Source: Forficula auricularia
Lineage: Eukaryota > Arthropoda > Insecta > Dermaptera > Forficulidae
DNA: 64,000 nt
Direction: 5' to 3'
Assembly (NCBI GenBank): GCA_024734495.1
Contig: JALMQS010000681.1
Span: 6,543,542-6,607,541, forward strand
The notes under the pieces were generated by a model. It had not been told where the DNA came from. It did no database searches and was given only the letters and a program-made list of their open reading frames with translations. Position 1 is the stretch's first letter. Every line of letters starts with the position of its first letter. The position numbers and the translations under genes are program-made. Shown piece after piece: positions 46,056 through 57,449 of this stretch.

Positions 46056-47380
46056 TAGATGACCTCAGGAAGGGTCCAGGCCCCACTGAATTGCCCTGGC
46101 ACATAATTTTTAAGAGTCATGTGAGCATGTAAATTTTTGGGGACTGAAAAATAATTTCTTTTTTACTTTTTAATACATTTTTAAATAAAATTTATTATAT
46201 ATTTTATAATTAATTAATAGTAATGGATAAAATCTGATAAAAATGTGAATTCACAGGAAATTATATATTTATTTATTTATCCACCCAGTTATTGATTAGG
46301 TTCTATGTTAGTTGTTTCGTCGGTGTTTTTTGTATATTGCCCAATGCATTTGCATTGAATCGAAACGTTGTGCAATGGCCAGGCTTGGCACTTACCTGTC
46401 TAGCAGAAACTTACATCATAATCGGACATTTCGAGAAGACAAGTGCTTATTATTATTATTATTATTATTAGGAATATTTATTGATCAAATAGTCATTTTA
46501 TAGATCGTCCAATGAAATATCCTCTCTCTCTAAATAATTGAATAGGCGGTACATGAATAATATATCACTTTTTATTCAAAACGGATTAATAGATCTTAAA
46601 AAGTAAACCTTTATATTTGTGTGTGTGTTTGTTTGAAAGTAAGATGAAATAGAATGCATATAACAACATTCCCACACACATTTCTTACGAGATTTTTATA
46701 AATTCTTTCATAATAAGTATCATTTATTAATCTTTTACTTTCGTAAGCAAATATCAAAAGTATTCTCTTTGGCGTTTTTAATAATTTCTTCAAGAAAATG
46801 ATTCTAATAAACTTTGCCAATTTATTTATTGTTTTCAGTTTAAGCGGTTTTAATTTAATACACGCGGACCACACTGGTGTATAGTGAGCATGGGAAAATG
46901 AAATTTTTCATCAGGAATGTCACTTGCAAATCATTTTTTAAGAAATTTTAAAATTGATTTATATTTGCTATGCTACATAAAAAGGAAAATGATATATTTC
47001 ATCTACTATATATCAAATTTATACATAACAAATATGAAAAAGACATTTCGAAATCTCAAATATTTTTACGAGCTAAGTGATTTTTTAAATGTCAAAGAAA
47101 AAAGATTTTGAAGAATTTACATGTCAACACAAATAATAAAAAATTTGCCCTAGTTTTTAACCACTATGGGAACTGCCATTCGGCATCTTTTCGTGTTATT
47201 TAACGGTTAATGAAAATTATTTAAAAAATGAATCTTTTAAACTTATGAAATAAGTAATAATAATAAAAACAAAAAAAGAAACCAGAGTTGTGTCAATTGA
47301 GTGAGGAAATGAAAATTTTTGAATAAAAAAGATATATGATATAAAAATATATAATATAACTATAATGTATATAGGTCAAT
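46056..47380. other. AT-rich interval, one less AT-rich patch at 46310-46440
   Basis: The patch contains a small self-complementary 'aatgcatttgcatt' followed by 'cgaaacgttg', reminiscent of a ribozyme 3' half, but no CUGANGA precedes it. A (TTA)n stretch lies near 46450. No gene. Confidence 0.4.
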
Positions 47381-47384
47381 TCAC

Positions 47385-48430
47385 GACTTTGTGTCTGTGA
47401 CCCTCTTCGATTTTTGGATTTTTTGATATGCTATTATATGTAGAAAGAAGTATCCATGTATATTTCTAGCTTTATATCTTAACCCATAAAGAAATTTCGA
47501 TTTTTGAAGAAAATAGACCAAAGTATTTTTAAAATATTCATAGCTTTGACAAGAATAAAGATATTCTAACTTAATAGGGGTCCTTCTTTTCGATCTATAA
47601 TGTACTTTTTGAAAACAAAATTCAAAAATTGAGAAAAAAAAACCTATCGCTTTTTTGTCATTTTTACTCAATAAATTGAATTTTCTTTCAGTGGAACACC
47701 ATCAATTTTTGTTGTAATTTCGATTTTTTTTGTTCTGAGATCACGAGAGTTGATTTAAAAAATGTAAAAATAAAGAATTTGATCCCTTCGAAATAAAATA
47801 TAATAATTTAGACCAAAATTTGTCATTGAAGAAGTCTTTGCAATTTATTCAATCATTTCATGTCAATTTTGGTGTAAATTATTATATTTTACAGAGTAAG
47901 TACTTTGAACGCATAAAATTCTTTATTTTTACGTTATTTAAATCAACTATCGTGTTCTCAAAACAAACAGAAAAAAACCCGAAATTAGAAAAAATATCAA
48001 TTTTTCTTTTAATTAGAAGTTATTTGAATCCTATCTTCATTAATAGCTCAACAATTTAATTTTTTAACGTTGAATTTTGTGAATATTTTTGAAAAAATTG
48101 AAGGTGTCCCATCGAAAGAAAATCAAATTCGTTGTATAAAAATGGCAAAAAAAAAGCTATAAAAATTTTTTTCCAAATTTTTGAAATTTTTTCAAAAAGT
48201 ACATTAAAAAACGAAAAAAATTACCCTGATTAAGTTACAATATCTTTATTCTTTTCAAAGCTATGATTATTTTAATAATATTGATCTATATTTTGTTCAA
48301 AAATCGAGATTTCGTTACGTGTTAAGATAAGCTAAACATTTACGTGGATACTTCTTTCTACGTATAATAATAATAATAACATATCAGAAAATCAAAAAAA
48401 TCGAAGAGGTCACCGATAAAACGTCGTTGA
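47385..48430. repeat. 1.05-kb near-palindrome
   Basis: Arms 47385-47840 and 47850-48430 are inverted copies out to the ends ('ctgtgaccctcttcgatttt' versus 'aaaatcgaagaggtcacc' type). Centre near 47843 ('gaccaaaatttg' / 'caattttggtg'). Non-coding. Confidence 0.85.
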
Positions 48431-49213
48431 AATGAAATGAAATTATAAATTACTTAAATTCCAATCAAATAAATCTTTGTTTTAATTATCTAAATGAAGG
48501 GTCCGACACTGAAAACTTCTTATTCTGGATTTAATAAATATCTTATTCACTAGATATAATTTTTTCTTTTCAAATTATCCCGAAAAAGCGAATCGTGTTC
48601 GGGTATATGTTTATATGAATAGAATCTAGAAAGTGGTCATCTAGGTTATCATTTAGTATACACCCTGTTTTTTAGTTTAGTTGTTTTGTAATTGTTTTGG
48701 CACGTCTTATCCAGATCATGTCAAGTGAAACGATCCCGAATAGACCAAAAAGAACTTCCCATCAGAATCAATCATAAGAAAAACTTTGGCGCCAGACTAA
48801 TCTTCGATATATGTATATAGATATGTAGTAGTATAGACAGAATGAATATCGATGTGTTTGTGACACCGGTGGTATATATATATATATATATATTTCGTGC
48901 AACTTGACAAAAGTTAAATCCTTTTCTTTTTCTCTAGCTACCCTTTCTCTATATCTGTCTCTATAGATCCTTCCTTCCTTCCATCTCACCCTCTACTATC
49001 CCCATAAATTTTCCTTTTTTTTCTTTTTCTTCTGAAAGATCAGTTCTATTACCCTTTTTGATTCTCCGGAATTGATTTTGTTGTATTTTTTTTTAGATTA
49101 AAAATTTCTTTTTTGTCAAATCTATCTAAGAAAACTTAATTTTTAATTTTGTAAATGACATGATATAATTGATTGAATTTTGTATAATATATTAAAATAA
49201 TATTAAAAAAAAA

Positions 49214-49271
<58 letters not shown>

Positions 49272-49430
49272 CAGAAAATAAATTTTTAGTTCGGACTCTA
49301 ATAATATGCTTACTTAAATGATAATAATATAAGATTGATAACTTATTTTAATTAAATTTAAAGTTATAAGCCGTCCCGATTCAATTTTAAGTTATGAGAG
49401 TGGGCCAATTTTATAGAGGACTATTGAGAA
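48431..49430. other. AT-rich interval with microsatellites
   Basis: (AT)n at 49208-49266 and a shorter run near 48873; a pyrimidine-rich stretch near 48940-49030. A family A PLE end fragment ('ttgccgagagtagcagaatt') begins near 49459. Confidence 0.6.
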
Positions 49431-49479
49431 AAAATTCTCTGATTGAAAGATTTTAGTTTTGCCGAGAGTAGCAGAATTG

Positions 49480-50375
49480 GAATCCGGTTTTTCTACTGAT
49501 ATATTGATCTGAGCTCTATATCTATAATGAATATTCTTTTAGCAAATTAAAATGTCAAAATGTTTCTTCTTTAGAATTTTTGTATAGTTTGATTAACTAT
49601 GGCAATAGAGACATGTTTATCTAAGTTTTCACATAATTTTAATAATTTCAGCCTAACCCTTTGAAATACACAGCTTTTTCTAATAACCTTTATTAAAGAT
49701 AAATTAATTTCAAATAAAAAATGTCATTTAGTTTAAATCCCTAAAATATATAGATTACGAATTACAGCCATTTAAATACCCTATTAGCACAATGTTTCAA
49801 ACTATATAGTAACTATATAGGGGCTATATAGATTCTCGAAATCTATATAGGCGCTATATAGTTACTATATAGTTTGAAATATTGTGCTACTAGGGTATTT
49901 TTCAACATCTATTTTCAAGCCCCGAAAGAATTTCTAAAATAATTTTTTGATTAAAAAAAAATGAAATCGGTCGATGACTCAGATTTTCCTGAAAATTTTC
50001 ATATCTGTAGTAAGGAAGCCTTTTTTTCAAAAACTGGTAATAATTTCGAAAAATCATGATTAATTTTTCCGGGAAAAAAAGTTCGCAGAGTAAATTGTGT
50101 TTTTCTACTTATATATTGATCTGAGCTCTATATATATAATGACAATTCTTTTAGAAAATTTCAATGCCCGAAAGTTTCTTCATTAGAGATTTTTTATAGT
50201 TTGATTAACCATGGCACTAGAGATGTATTTAGCTAAGTTTGAATTTAATTTTAACCATTTCAGCCTAATCTTTCGAAATACATACATTTATCTCATGACT
50301 CATGACCTTTATTAAAGATAATTTTATTTTCAATAAAAAAGGTATTTTAGTTTAAATCTCTAAAATTTATAGTTT
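49480..50375 (+). repeat. Direct repeat pair, one copy interrupted by a hairpin MITE
   Basis: 49480-49773 and 50095-50375 share 'tatattgatctgagctctat', 'tttcagccta' and 'tttattaaagata'. The first copy carries the MITE at 49779-49895, the second does not. Confidence 0.8.
49779..49895. mobile_element. TA-flanked hairpin MITE
   Basis: Near-perfect 117-bp palindrome: CCCTATTAGCACAATGTTTC to the inverse ending in GTGCTACTAGGG, with repeated 'ctatatag' in the arms. TA at 49777-49778 and 49896-49897. The direct-repeat partner reads 'gtttaaatgtttttcaac' without it. TA duplication fits Tc1/mariner-mobilised MITEs. Confidence 0.85.
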
Positions 50376-51150
50376 GTGAATTACAGGCGTTTAAATGTTT
50401 TTCAACCGAATGAATTTCTCAATTAAAAAATTCTATTATTCTTATGGAAAAAAATATTTTGTTTCCCACATAACTTTCAGGCAATAGATACCAATAGGGG
50501 TAAATTGTTGGGATCTTACATTCAATTATTAATTCTATATATCTCCAAGAGATCTCAAGCCTATCGTGATTTTCGCTAAACGAATTTCTGAAACTTTACC
50601 AGGAGACTATAACTACAAAACTACACACACCTTGTCTCTCACTAAGCTGCTTAATCTCTCGAATTGCGTTAATGTTCAAGAATAACACACACACACATAC
50701 CTGAGTTATATAGATATATAGTAAGCACCAATGTTCATGCAGGTATATATAAATAGAGAAAGAGGGGAGGTATGATACATGAACCATACACACCACCTGT
50801 GACCTGTTTTAGGGTGTAAATCCTAAGGACTATATACTAATAGACAAGTAGATGATTGAGGATGGGGAGGCAAGCTGTTTTGTAATTTAACAAATTCTCA
50901 CCTGGTTATTAACAATAACAACACTATCTTTAATTAAAACATATATTACACTTTCAGAACAATAAACATTACAACAATTTAGTATGTTTACATGGAACAT
51001 GAGCTTAATCAAATAAATTTATAAAAAATTGCTCAATTAAAGGAGACGATAAAAGTCCTTTAATTTATTAAAAAGAAACTTTAAATTTAAAATTGCTTAC
51101 TTTAAGTAATTTAAAAATTATCAAAAGCTATGTTTAGAATAGAAAACATT
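50376..51150. other. AT-rich interval, nothing recognised
   Basis: Short CA repeats near 50686. A PLE family A fragment 'aaaggagacgataaaag' occurs at about 51039-51055. Confidence 0.5.
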
Positions 51151-51557
51151 GTATATGTTGCAGTAAAAACTCGTTTTTAGTTAGAACGGACTCTTACTAG
51201 CTAAAACGCGTTTCAGTGAATACCTTTATGGCAAATAGAATTTACTGATGTTGGTTGAGTTTTGTCCAAAGGTCTAGACTCTAGAATCTTCATTTTCGAC
51301 CTTGCCTTCATTTTGGGTGTTTATTTTCAAAAAATTTTAAACGAAAATGTCAAAAATTAAATCTTCATTAGAATCAAAATTGTATATTTTTGACATTTTT
51401 GTTTAAAAAATTTTGAAAATAAACATCCACCTTTGGACCAAACTCAACCAACATCAGTAAATTCTATAATAGTTGCCACAATGGTATTCAGCGAAATGAG
51501 TTTTAACTAGTAAGAACCCGTTCTTACTAAAAAACGGGTTTTTACTGGAACATATAT
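51151..51557. repeat. Foldback MITE family, copy 2
   Basis: Outer ends 'tatatgttgcagtaaaaac' and the inverse of 'tatatgttccagtaaaaac'. Interior 'ttgggtgtttattttc' is shared with copies 1 and 3. Confidence 0.82.
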
Positions 51558-51879
51558 AAGTATCAGCAGACCTATTGGATAGTACACATATGTATCAATA
51601 GTCATAATTCTGAAAAATTGTCAGTTATAAATAAGAAAAAACGACTGTCAATGAAGGAGAGGCCGCTGAAAATTAGTTTTCCTATTTTTTAACCCATTAA
51701 GACAGTAATAATGAGCTATATAATCTTTCTCAAGTGGAATTTGAGTTGGATAAAATTCAACCCAACGCCAACGTTGAGAATTCTGAAGAGAAATCTCAGT
51801 CGGATGAAATTCATTCTAAACTCGAAACAACTGGGCCTGGGAATAATTTTGAAAGTGAAATAGGTGAAATGCCAATATA

Positions 51880-52125
51880 AAATAAAAATAAAATTTAAAA
51901 ATATAAATTAGTAGGTAGGATTCACAAATAAAAGACAAAATGTTCATTAGCAATAATATATTTTGGGTTACGAGCCCATCTTCAGAAGTTCACATAGAAA
52001 ACTTTTTTAAGTGAACTCCAGAAGATGGCTCATTAACCAAAATATATTATTGCTAATAGACATGTTGTCTTTTATTTGTGAATCCTACCTAGTAATTTAT
52101 ATTTTTTAAATTTTATTTTTCTTTT
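51880..52125. mobile_element. PLE-like foldback family G
   Basis: Arms 'gtaggattcacaaataaaag' and 'cttttatttgtgaatcctac' enclose two degenerate ribozyme-like motifs. 52130-52155 continues with 'ggttcacctagaaccaacac', the phrase shared with other PLE-like ends. Confidence 0.75.
51960..51995 (-). ncRNA. Hammerhead-like motif, family G, mutated
   Basis: CUGAAGA is the complement of 51979-51985, then U, stem GGG/CCC, and CAAAA instead of GAAA: G12 is changed, so probably inactive. The partner near 52016-52050 has lost CUGAAGA (CCAGAAGA). Confidence 0.5.
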
Positions 52126-52651
52126 ATCAAAAATGGTTCACCTAGAACCAACACCATTGTCCCTTAACAAAAAAAGAAATGCCAGAAGGAAAAGCACGTT
52201 CTCTTGATTCTTTCATTTCTCGTTCCTTTAAATAAATTTTGAATAAACGGAGCTGTATATTATTTGAGTTATGCAAAAAATAATTTCCACTTTCCCTATT
52301 TAAGCACATTGTAAAAACTGTTTTACACTTAATCACATGGAATTTTTTATTTTTTCTCATAAACAACCTTTTCTTCTTTCAAATGTATCACATACCTAGA
52401 TTAATGGAACATATATGACACACCCTGACATATCTTTTGACATAGACATGCTCAAAAAGTGTTTATTGCATTGATAAATGCAAAAATTTTTAAATAAATA
52501 TCTCTAAAGGGTTAAAAGCTATAGAAAGTAAAAAACTAATTTTTCTTCAATTTCCAAAAAGTGCTTAGGTATATTCACATGTTTTAAATTAAAAAGTGGG
52601 TGCTTATTTTAATTTGAAACAAATTTTTATTGTAAAATGCAATAAAAAATA

Positions 52652-53304
52652 CACTTGAGGACAAAAAATACTCTATTTTTCTAAAACTTGACTTAATTCA
52701 GATTCTAGGCATCGTATTGGAATAAAATAGGTTTCATAACTTAGGGAATTTATTACAGTTTAATAAGAAATAAATTGTTACATTTTTACACAAATTTTTC
52801 GATATATGGAAAAACTTAAGACAACTTTGAAATTTTAAGATAAAGAATAATTTTATTATTTTTCAAATTTATCTTACATTTTATTTTTATTTTTCTCAAT
52901 AAATTTGATTTAATTTAATAAAGAAATTTAATTCTAAATTAGTTTATTAGTTTTTGAGAATTATATATATATATATATATATAACCAAACTTCTTGAGGA
53001 TACAAATTCTCTTTTAAATAGGTGTTGGTTTTATTTTTTTTTTGACAAAAAAAACCAGATTTTTATCTTTTATTTTTCTTATTTTATTTTATTGTTACCC
53101 AGGAACGTTTCGTCATTTACAAATATGTCATCATCAGCCTAAAACTTTTCAACCATTACCCAATTTATATACAATGACAATTTCTCATCACACAACAACA
53201 ACTCTTAAAAATAACAACAAAATCCGATGGCTAAAACCTGAATTAAGTCAAATAAATTTTAGAAAACGAGAGTATAGGTGGCTCGATATTTTTGTCCTCA
53301 ATTG
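52652..53304. mobile_element. Tc1/mariner-like non-autonomous element
   Basis: TA at 52650-52651 and 53305-53306. Ends CACTTGAGGACAAAAA and, inward from the right, CAATTGAGGACAAAAA, with a second inner match ('aacttgacttaattcag'). Such ends are usual for Tc1-like elements. A related end 'ttttgtccgtaagtgta' lies at 54104-54120. No transposase. Confidence 0.75.
53095..53150 (-). ncRNA. Hammerhead-like motif, family H
   Basis: CUGAUGA is the complement of 53131-53137, then an extra U, a stem II of G-C plus CAU/AUG with one mismatch, GAAAC and GUU. Predicted cleavage lies between 53104 and 53103. Helix I CCUGGG pairs with UUUAGG (three Watson-Crick pairs, three wobbles). Confidence 0.55.
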
Positions 53305-53507
53305 TATTTTTTTATTGCATTTTACAATAAAAATGTGTGTCAACTTAAAATAAGCCCCCACCTTTTTAATTTAAAACATGTGAATATACCTAAGCACTTT
53401 TTGGAAATTGAAGAAAAATTATTTTTTTACTTTCTATAGCTTTTTAACCCTTTAGAGATATTTCTTTTGAAATTTTTGCATTTATCAAGACAATAAACAC
53501 TTTTGAG

Positions 53508-53909
53508 CGATTCCGCGACATTTCAGCCCCCGACAAAATATCCTTCAGACAAAATATCTCATGACAAAATAACCCTTCCCCTCGTGAATCTTATGAGTAA
53601 TGCAAATCGACTCCGGTTCGGTTAATATATATTCAGTTCGGCTCGGTTGGGTTCGTATAGCTCCTTTTCGGGCTGGCATTTAGACGTCAGCCCACCGAAC
53701 CGTCTAAATGCCAGCCCAAAAAGGAGCTATACGAACCCAACTGAGCCGAACTAGATATATATTAACCGAACCTCCGAAAGTTTAGTCCGGGCGGGGTGTG
53801 TTTCGGGCTCCCATTTTTTTTTCTAATCAAACACGCATTGAAAACCGCCAATCGTCGGGCGGGGTGTGTTTGGGGCTCCCATTTTTTCCTAATGAAATGT
53901 CGCCGTACC
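53508..53909. mobile_element. MITE with 8-bp target duplication, copy 2
   Basis: Ends CGATTCCGCGACATTTC and, inward from the right, GGTACGGCGACATTTC. Flanks CTTTTGAG at 53500-53507 and 53910-53917. The inverted arm at 52445-52470 reads 'catgctcaaaaagtgtttat' without it. Same family as 1303-1872, about 170 bp shorter. Confidence 0.92.
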
Positions 53910-54279
53910 CTTTTGAGCATGCCTGTCAAAAAATATGTCAGGGTGTGTCATATATGTACCATTAATCTAGGTATGTGATACATTTGGGTACCGGTAGTCT
54001 TGGATAAAAAAGGTTTAAATGAAAGAAGAAAAAGTTGTTTATGAGAAAAAATAAAAAAAATTAGTTTTAGAAAAAGAGAGTAGGTACTAGGTGGCTGGAT
54101 TTTTTTTGTCCGTAAGTGTAGAAAACTATTATAATTTTTCACATAATATGTTCAAAAAAGCTCAAAAACACATGATTAACATTAAGATCATGATTATTTT
54201 GATTATTTATGTTCATCGATTAAATTAATAAGTTGTTGTAGGGAAATAAGGACAATTTTTAGCTTATGCAAGTATTTTT

Positions 54280-54335
54280 TATTTTATGCCAACGTTTCGT
54301 CAACTTTGTTGACTTCTCAGGCTCAAACAAATTAA
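54280..54335 (-). ncRNA. Hammerhead-like motif, family C copy 2, left (core deletion)
   Basis: Stem II GUCAAC/GUUGAC is perfect and GAAACGUU|GGC retains helix I pairing with GAGCC, but the core reads CUGA-GAAG with one G missing. Confidence 0.55.
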
Positions 54336-54505
54336 TCTCCTTGCATATTTGTAAATTTATAAATATTCATTCTTAGCAAACACATATAGGCATAGGTTGA
54401 AAATATTTCCTAAATAAGATTTAAATAGAAAATTTTTTCAGCCTATGCCCATATGTGTTTGCTAAGAATGAATATTTATAAATGACAAATATGCAAGGAG
54501 ATTAA

Positions 54506-54560
54506 TTTGTTTGAGCCCTGAGGAAGTCAACAAAGTTGACGAAACGTTTTCATAAAATAA
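54506..54560 (+). ncRNA. Hammerhead-like motif, family C copy 2, right (helix I lost)
   Basis: CUGAGGA 54518-54524, extra A, perfect stem II, GAAAC 54541-54545, GUU. The expected GGCU after the cleavage point is replaced by 'ttcataaa', so helix I cannot form. Confidence 0.55.
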
Positions 54561-55083
54561 AAAATACTTGCATAAGCTAAAAATTGTCCTTATTTCCCTA
54601 CAACAACTTATTAATTATAAGCATGGGCGCACTTCAAGAAAAGCTAATTTTCTAGTTTTTAGTGCAATTTACAATAAAAGTATTTTTTATATTATATAAC
54701 AAAAGTTCTTATGTTGGTGACCAATGTAGCCCAAAGGCCCCGAACACTAGCGTAAATGTCCGAATACATTCTATATTCACTAAGAAAACCGGAACTCGAA
54801 TTTTTTATAAATGATTTTTTTTTCATTCGATGGGTTTATTTTTATTAATGTATAAAATATTGGGAAGGGTTTTTCCTAGGAGGCTGTCATTGATTGCTCT
54901 GGGCTAAGACCGGGCCTCTTCAACATGCAATAGGCTACTTAAGTATAAGGAAGGTCCGCCCAAAAAGAGAAGCAATCTGCGATGTGGGTATGACTCAGGT
55001 GAATAATTAAATTAAATAGCCGCTTTCAAATCCGATATAATGGAGTTATAATCATATGTCTGTTATGAATATATGATATTCAT

Positions 55084-55212
55084 TAGAGCGAGGTGGCTCA
55101 AGAGGTCTCGATTTCCTCGCAACAGACATTGGATCGAATCTCAGCAGGGTCAATTCGATTCACTCGTTGACATTATAATTAAAAGGCGTCGAAAATTGGG
55201 AGGATAGAATTC
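55084..55212 (+). mobile_element. Possible tRNA-derived SINE (family 3)
   Basis: A-box-like GGTGGCTCAAGAGGTCTCG and B-box-like GGATCGAATCT at tRNA spacing, then a short unique body. Target duplication not identified. Confidence 0.5.
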
Positions 55213-56200
55213 AGTAATATAAATAGTAAATTATTCATTTATAATTAATGAAACAATTAATTCTGAAATTTAATCAGTTCTGGATTTAGGAAATACTAAC
55301 ATTTTTGAAAATAAGGAACTTTCTACGGCCATATGTGTTTGAGTTATCATAAGATTAGTAATCTAAAGTGACCGAAAAAAATCATGCTTTAAAATAAATT
55401 GTTCTTTAGGTAATCTATAGACATTTTAAAACACAATTAAGCAAATGTAAATTTTCCAAAAACCTTATATTTCAGCCATCTGGTGAGCTAAGCTATGAAC
55501 AATGTACATTTTTGAAATATTATCGAATGCTTTAACAAAATTCTCATGATATTGGATTTTGACGACGCTATTATTTCGAGGTTTATGCTGAAATTAAGTT
55601 GCTTAATTTGATGAAAATTCTCAGAGGTGGCTAAAAGGGTCAAGGGTACTTCTATTAGGAAAAATATTTACGGGGCCAATCTTAATCAAAATACAATCAA
55701 GCAGGGATTCCAATTAAAATACTCTCTCTTCGCAATAGCAAGTATCAATTCATTCGCTAAAGCCCCTTTAATTAGGCAACCAGCAGCACTAAGCTTATGC
55801 TAGTTTATGAGAATCCGCTAGGATCGCTCGTATCTCTTTTCTAACCTAACCTTAATTTGTTACTTGAAAGTTTTATCTTTTTAGAACAATAATTATCAGC
55901 GGCGATTTAACCAATAGGCATTTTAGGCACGATCCTAGGCCTGCGTACGCTATTTTTCAGTGTTTAACCGATGTTGAAAACAATAACAATTTAAAATCAA
56001 ATGAAATGGAGCAAAGCTAGTGGTCTTAAACTCGAAAAATATGATTCTGTTTTTCCAGTGTGGCCATTCAACGGGAAAATCGGGAAAATTGGGAATTCCA
56101 ACAACCGGGAAAAAACGGGAAAAGGCCGGGAATTTCGATATATAACCGGGAAAATTGAATTTTTTTTTGAATTCTAATGACTCATTTTATGTGTATGCCC
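55213..56200. other. Interval with two hAT-like left ends
   Basis: 'cagcggcgatttaaccaata' at 55899 and 'cagtgtggccattcaacggg' at 56059 both look like hAT left termini; the second continues with repeated 'cgggaaaa'. No right ends found. Otherwise AT-rich. Confidence 0.45.
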
Positions 56201-56203
56201 TAC

Positions 56204-56383
56204 GCTAAATAAATAAATAATAGAGACAAATACAGAAACACCCTTATTTTACATAAATACAAAGATGTATTTGTTGTAATGAGCAGAGACGTCCGCTAAA
56301 TAAATAAATAATAGAGACAAATACAGAAACACCCTTATTTTACATAAATACAAAGATGTATTTGTTGTAATGAGCAGAGACGT
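56204..56383 (+). repeat. Exact 91-bp tandem duplication
   Basis: Units start with 'gctaaataaataaataatag' at 56204 and 56295 and end with 'gagcagagacgt'. The copies appear identical except at the 2-bp junction, so the event is recent. Confidence 0.92.
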
Positions 56384-56421
56384 GTTAAATAGTTAGAACG
56401 TGCATTAAATTAACTCAACAT

Positions 56422-57326
56422 CAGGTCTATTCTCTAAGCAAAAACGTTAACTTTTAACATCCGAATTCAGTGTTAATTCATTTTAACACCTCATTGCCTA
56501 AAATTGCTATTCTGTAAGGAAAAACTTTAACTCCAAAGCGTTAATATTTAGCCAAAAGTGTTAAAAATTAAAGCCATGTCAGAGGGTGCATTTAAAATTT
56601 TAACGCCATATTTAATAAAAAAACATGGCGTCTTTAACCAAAAAAACGCAAAAAGTAAGGCTATATTTTTGACAGCTTTAAGTTAAAAGCAATACATTTC
56701 AGAACCAATTGATCTGTGACAGAAACATTAATACCACAATGATAAATAAACTTTTATTCTATAAATATATATATATATATTTACTACAATTCTCATCAAG
56801 AGGATCCATCGCCTAAATGGAGAAGGCATTTGCGGGCTTAACGCAGAAGATGTCGGATCATACCCGACTGGGTCCTGTATCTCTTTTTTCAACTCTTGGT
56901 TCACTATCAAAACGAGTCTGGTCCCAAGTGCACCAAAATAGGGCAGTGACCGGATAAAAGTTTTAACTTTCGCTTTTCATTTAAATGTTAACATATATAT
57001 AATTTTTATTTTATTTATTTAAATATATTTGTTTGCATAAAATATATAACATATATAAAAGTTTTTTTTATTATACATAATATATTTAAATATTTAAAAA
57101 TGATATATAGAAAAAACAGAATTATCTTTAAAAAACTGGAACAAGCAGAAAACGTAGCATCTTCATAATGTATCGTTAACACCTAGTGTTTAAAAGTAAA
57201 ATGTTAATGCTGCTGTTAAAACTTGGTTTAGAGAATAGCATTTTTAACGCTAGTGTTATTACTTTACTTTTTAACACCCAATTTAAGATGTTAAATTTTA
57301 ACGTCTGTTTTTAGAGAATAGACCTG
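56422..57326. mobile_element. TIR element with subterminal 'tattct' repeats, host of a tRNA-like unit
   Basis: Terminal CAGGTCTATTCTCTAA at both ends, inverted. Related subterminal motifs near 56509 ('gctattctgtaag') and 57229 ('tagagaatagc'), with many 'gttaac/gttaaa' words. No clear target duplication. Superfamily unknown. Confidence 0.72.
56802..56875 (+). repeat. tRNA-like cloverleaf, probably a SINE head
   Basis: Acceptor GGATCCA/TGGGTCC (seven pairs, one wobble), D stem GCCT/AGGC, anticodon stem TTGCG/CGCAG with a 7-nt loop, T stem GTCGG/CCGAC. The loop reads G-G-CTT-A-A, so the nominal anticodon is CTT but the usual U33 is G, and the T loop (ATCATAC) lacks the TTCRA consensus. This argues against a working tRNA gene; a T-run follows at 56883. 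Sits in the middle of the 56422-57326 element. Confidence 0.65.
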
Positions 57327-57449
57327 TAAGAGATTTATATTTAAATTTTTTTCCTTTATATCAAAACAAAAACCGTATTTGGTTTCTCTAAATACTCTTA
57401 TAATAGAATCGATAAAAATATCTTGGAAATTAATAGTTTATTTTTCTAT

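Larger units (their letters stand above)
52340..54060. repeat. Long foldback containing a Tc1-like MITE and hit by the 8-bp MITE
   Basis: Left arm 52340-52650 and right arm 53306-54060 are inverted copies ('ctttctatagctttttaacc' on the right). The right arm is split by the MITE at 53508-53909; the left arm shows the uninterrupted sequence. The loop is the Tc1-like unit 52652-53304. Confidence 0.85.
54228..54616. mobile_element. PLE-like foldback family C, copy 2
   Basis: Near-perfect arms of about 180 bp ('taagttgttgtagggaaata' at the left end and its inverse at the right), with 'aacacatata' and 'catatgtgttt' near the centre. Confidence 0.88.

Noticed and set aside
46330..46375. 'aatgcatttgcatt' plus 'cgaaacgttg' as a hammerhead
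   Set aside because: A stem and GAAAC exist, but no CUGANGA precedes the stem.
49208..49266. (AT)n tract as a centromere or origin signal
   Set aside because: Simple microsatellite; nothing else supports a special role.
53042..53353. 103-codon frame rich in His, Thr and Asn
   Set aside because: Runs through the right inverted end of a Tc1-like non-autonomous element and over a ribozyme-like motif; no support as protein.
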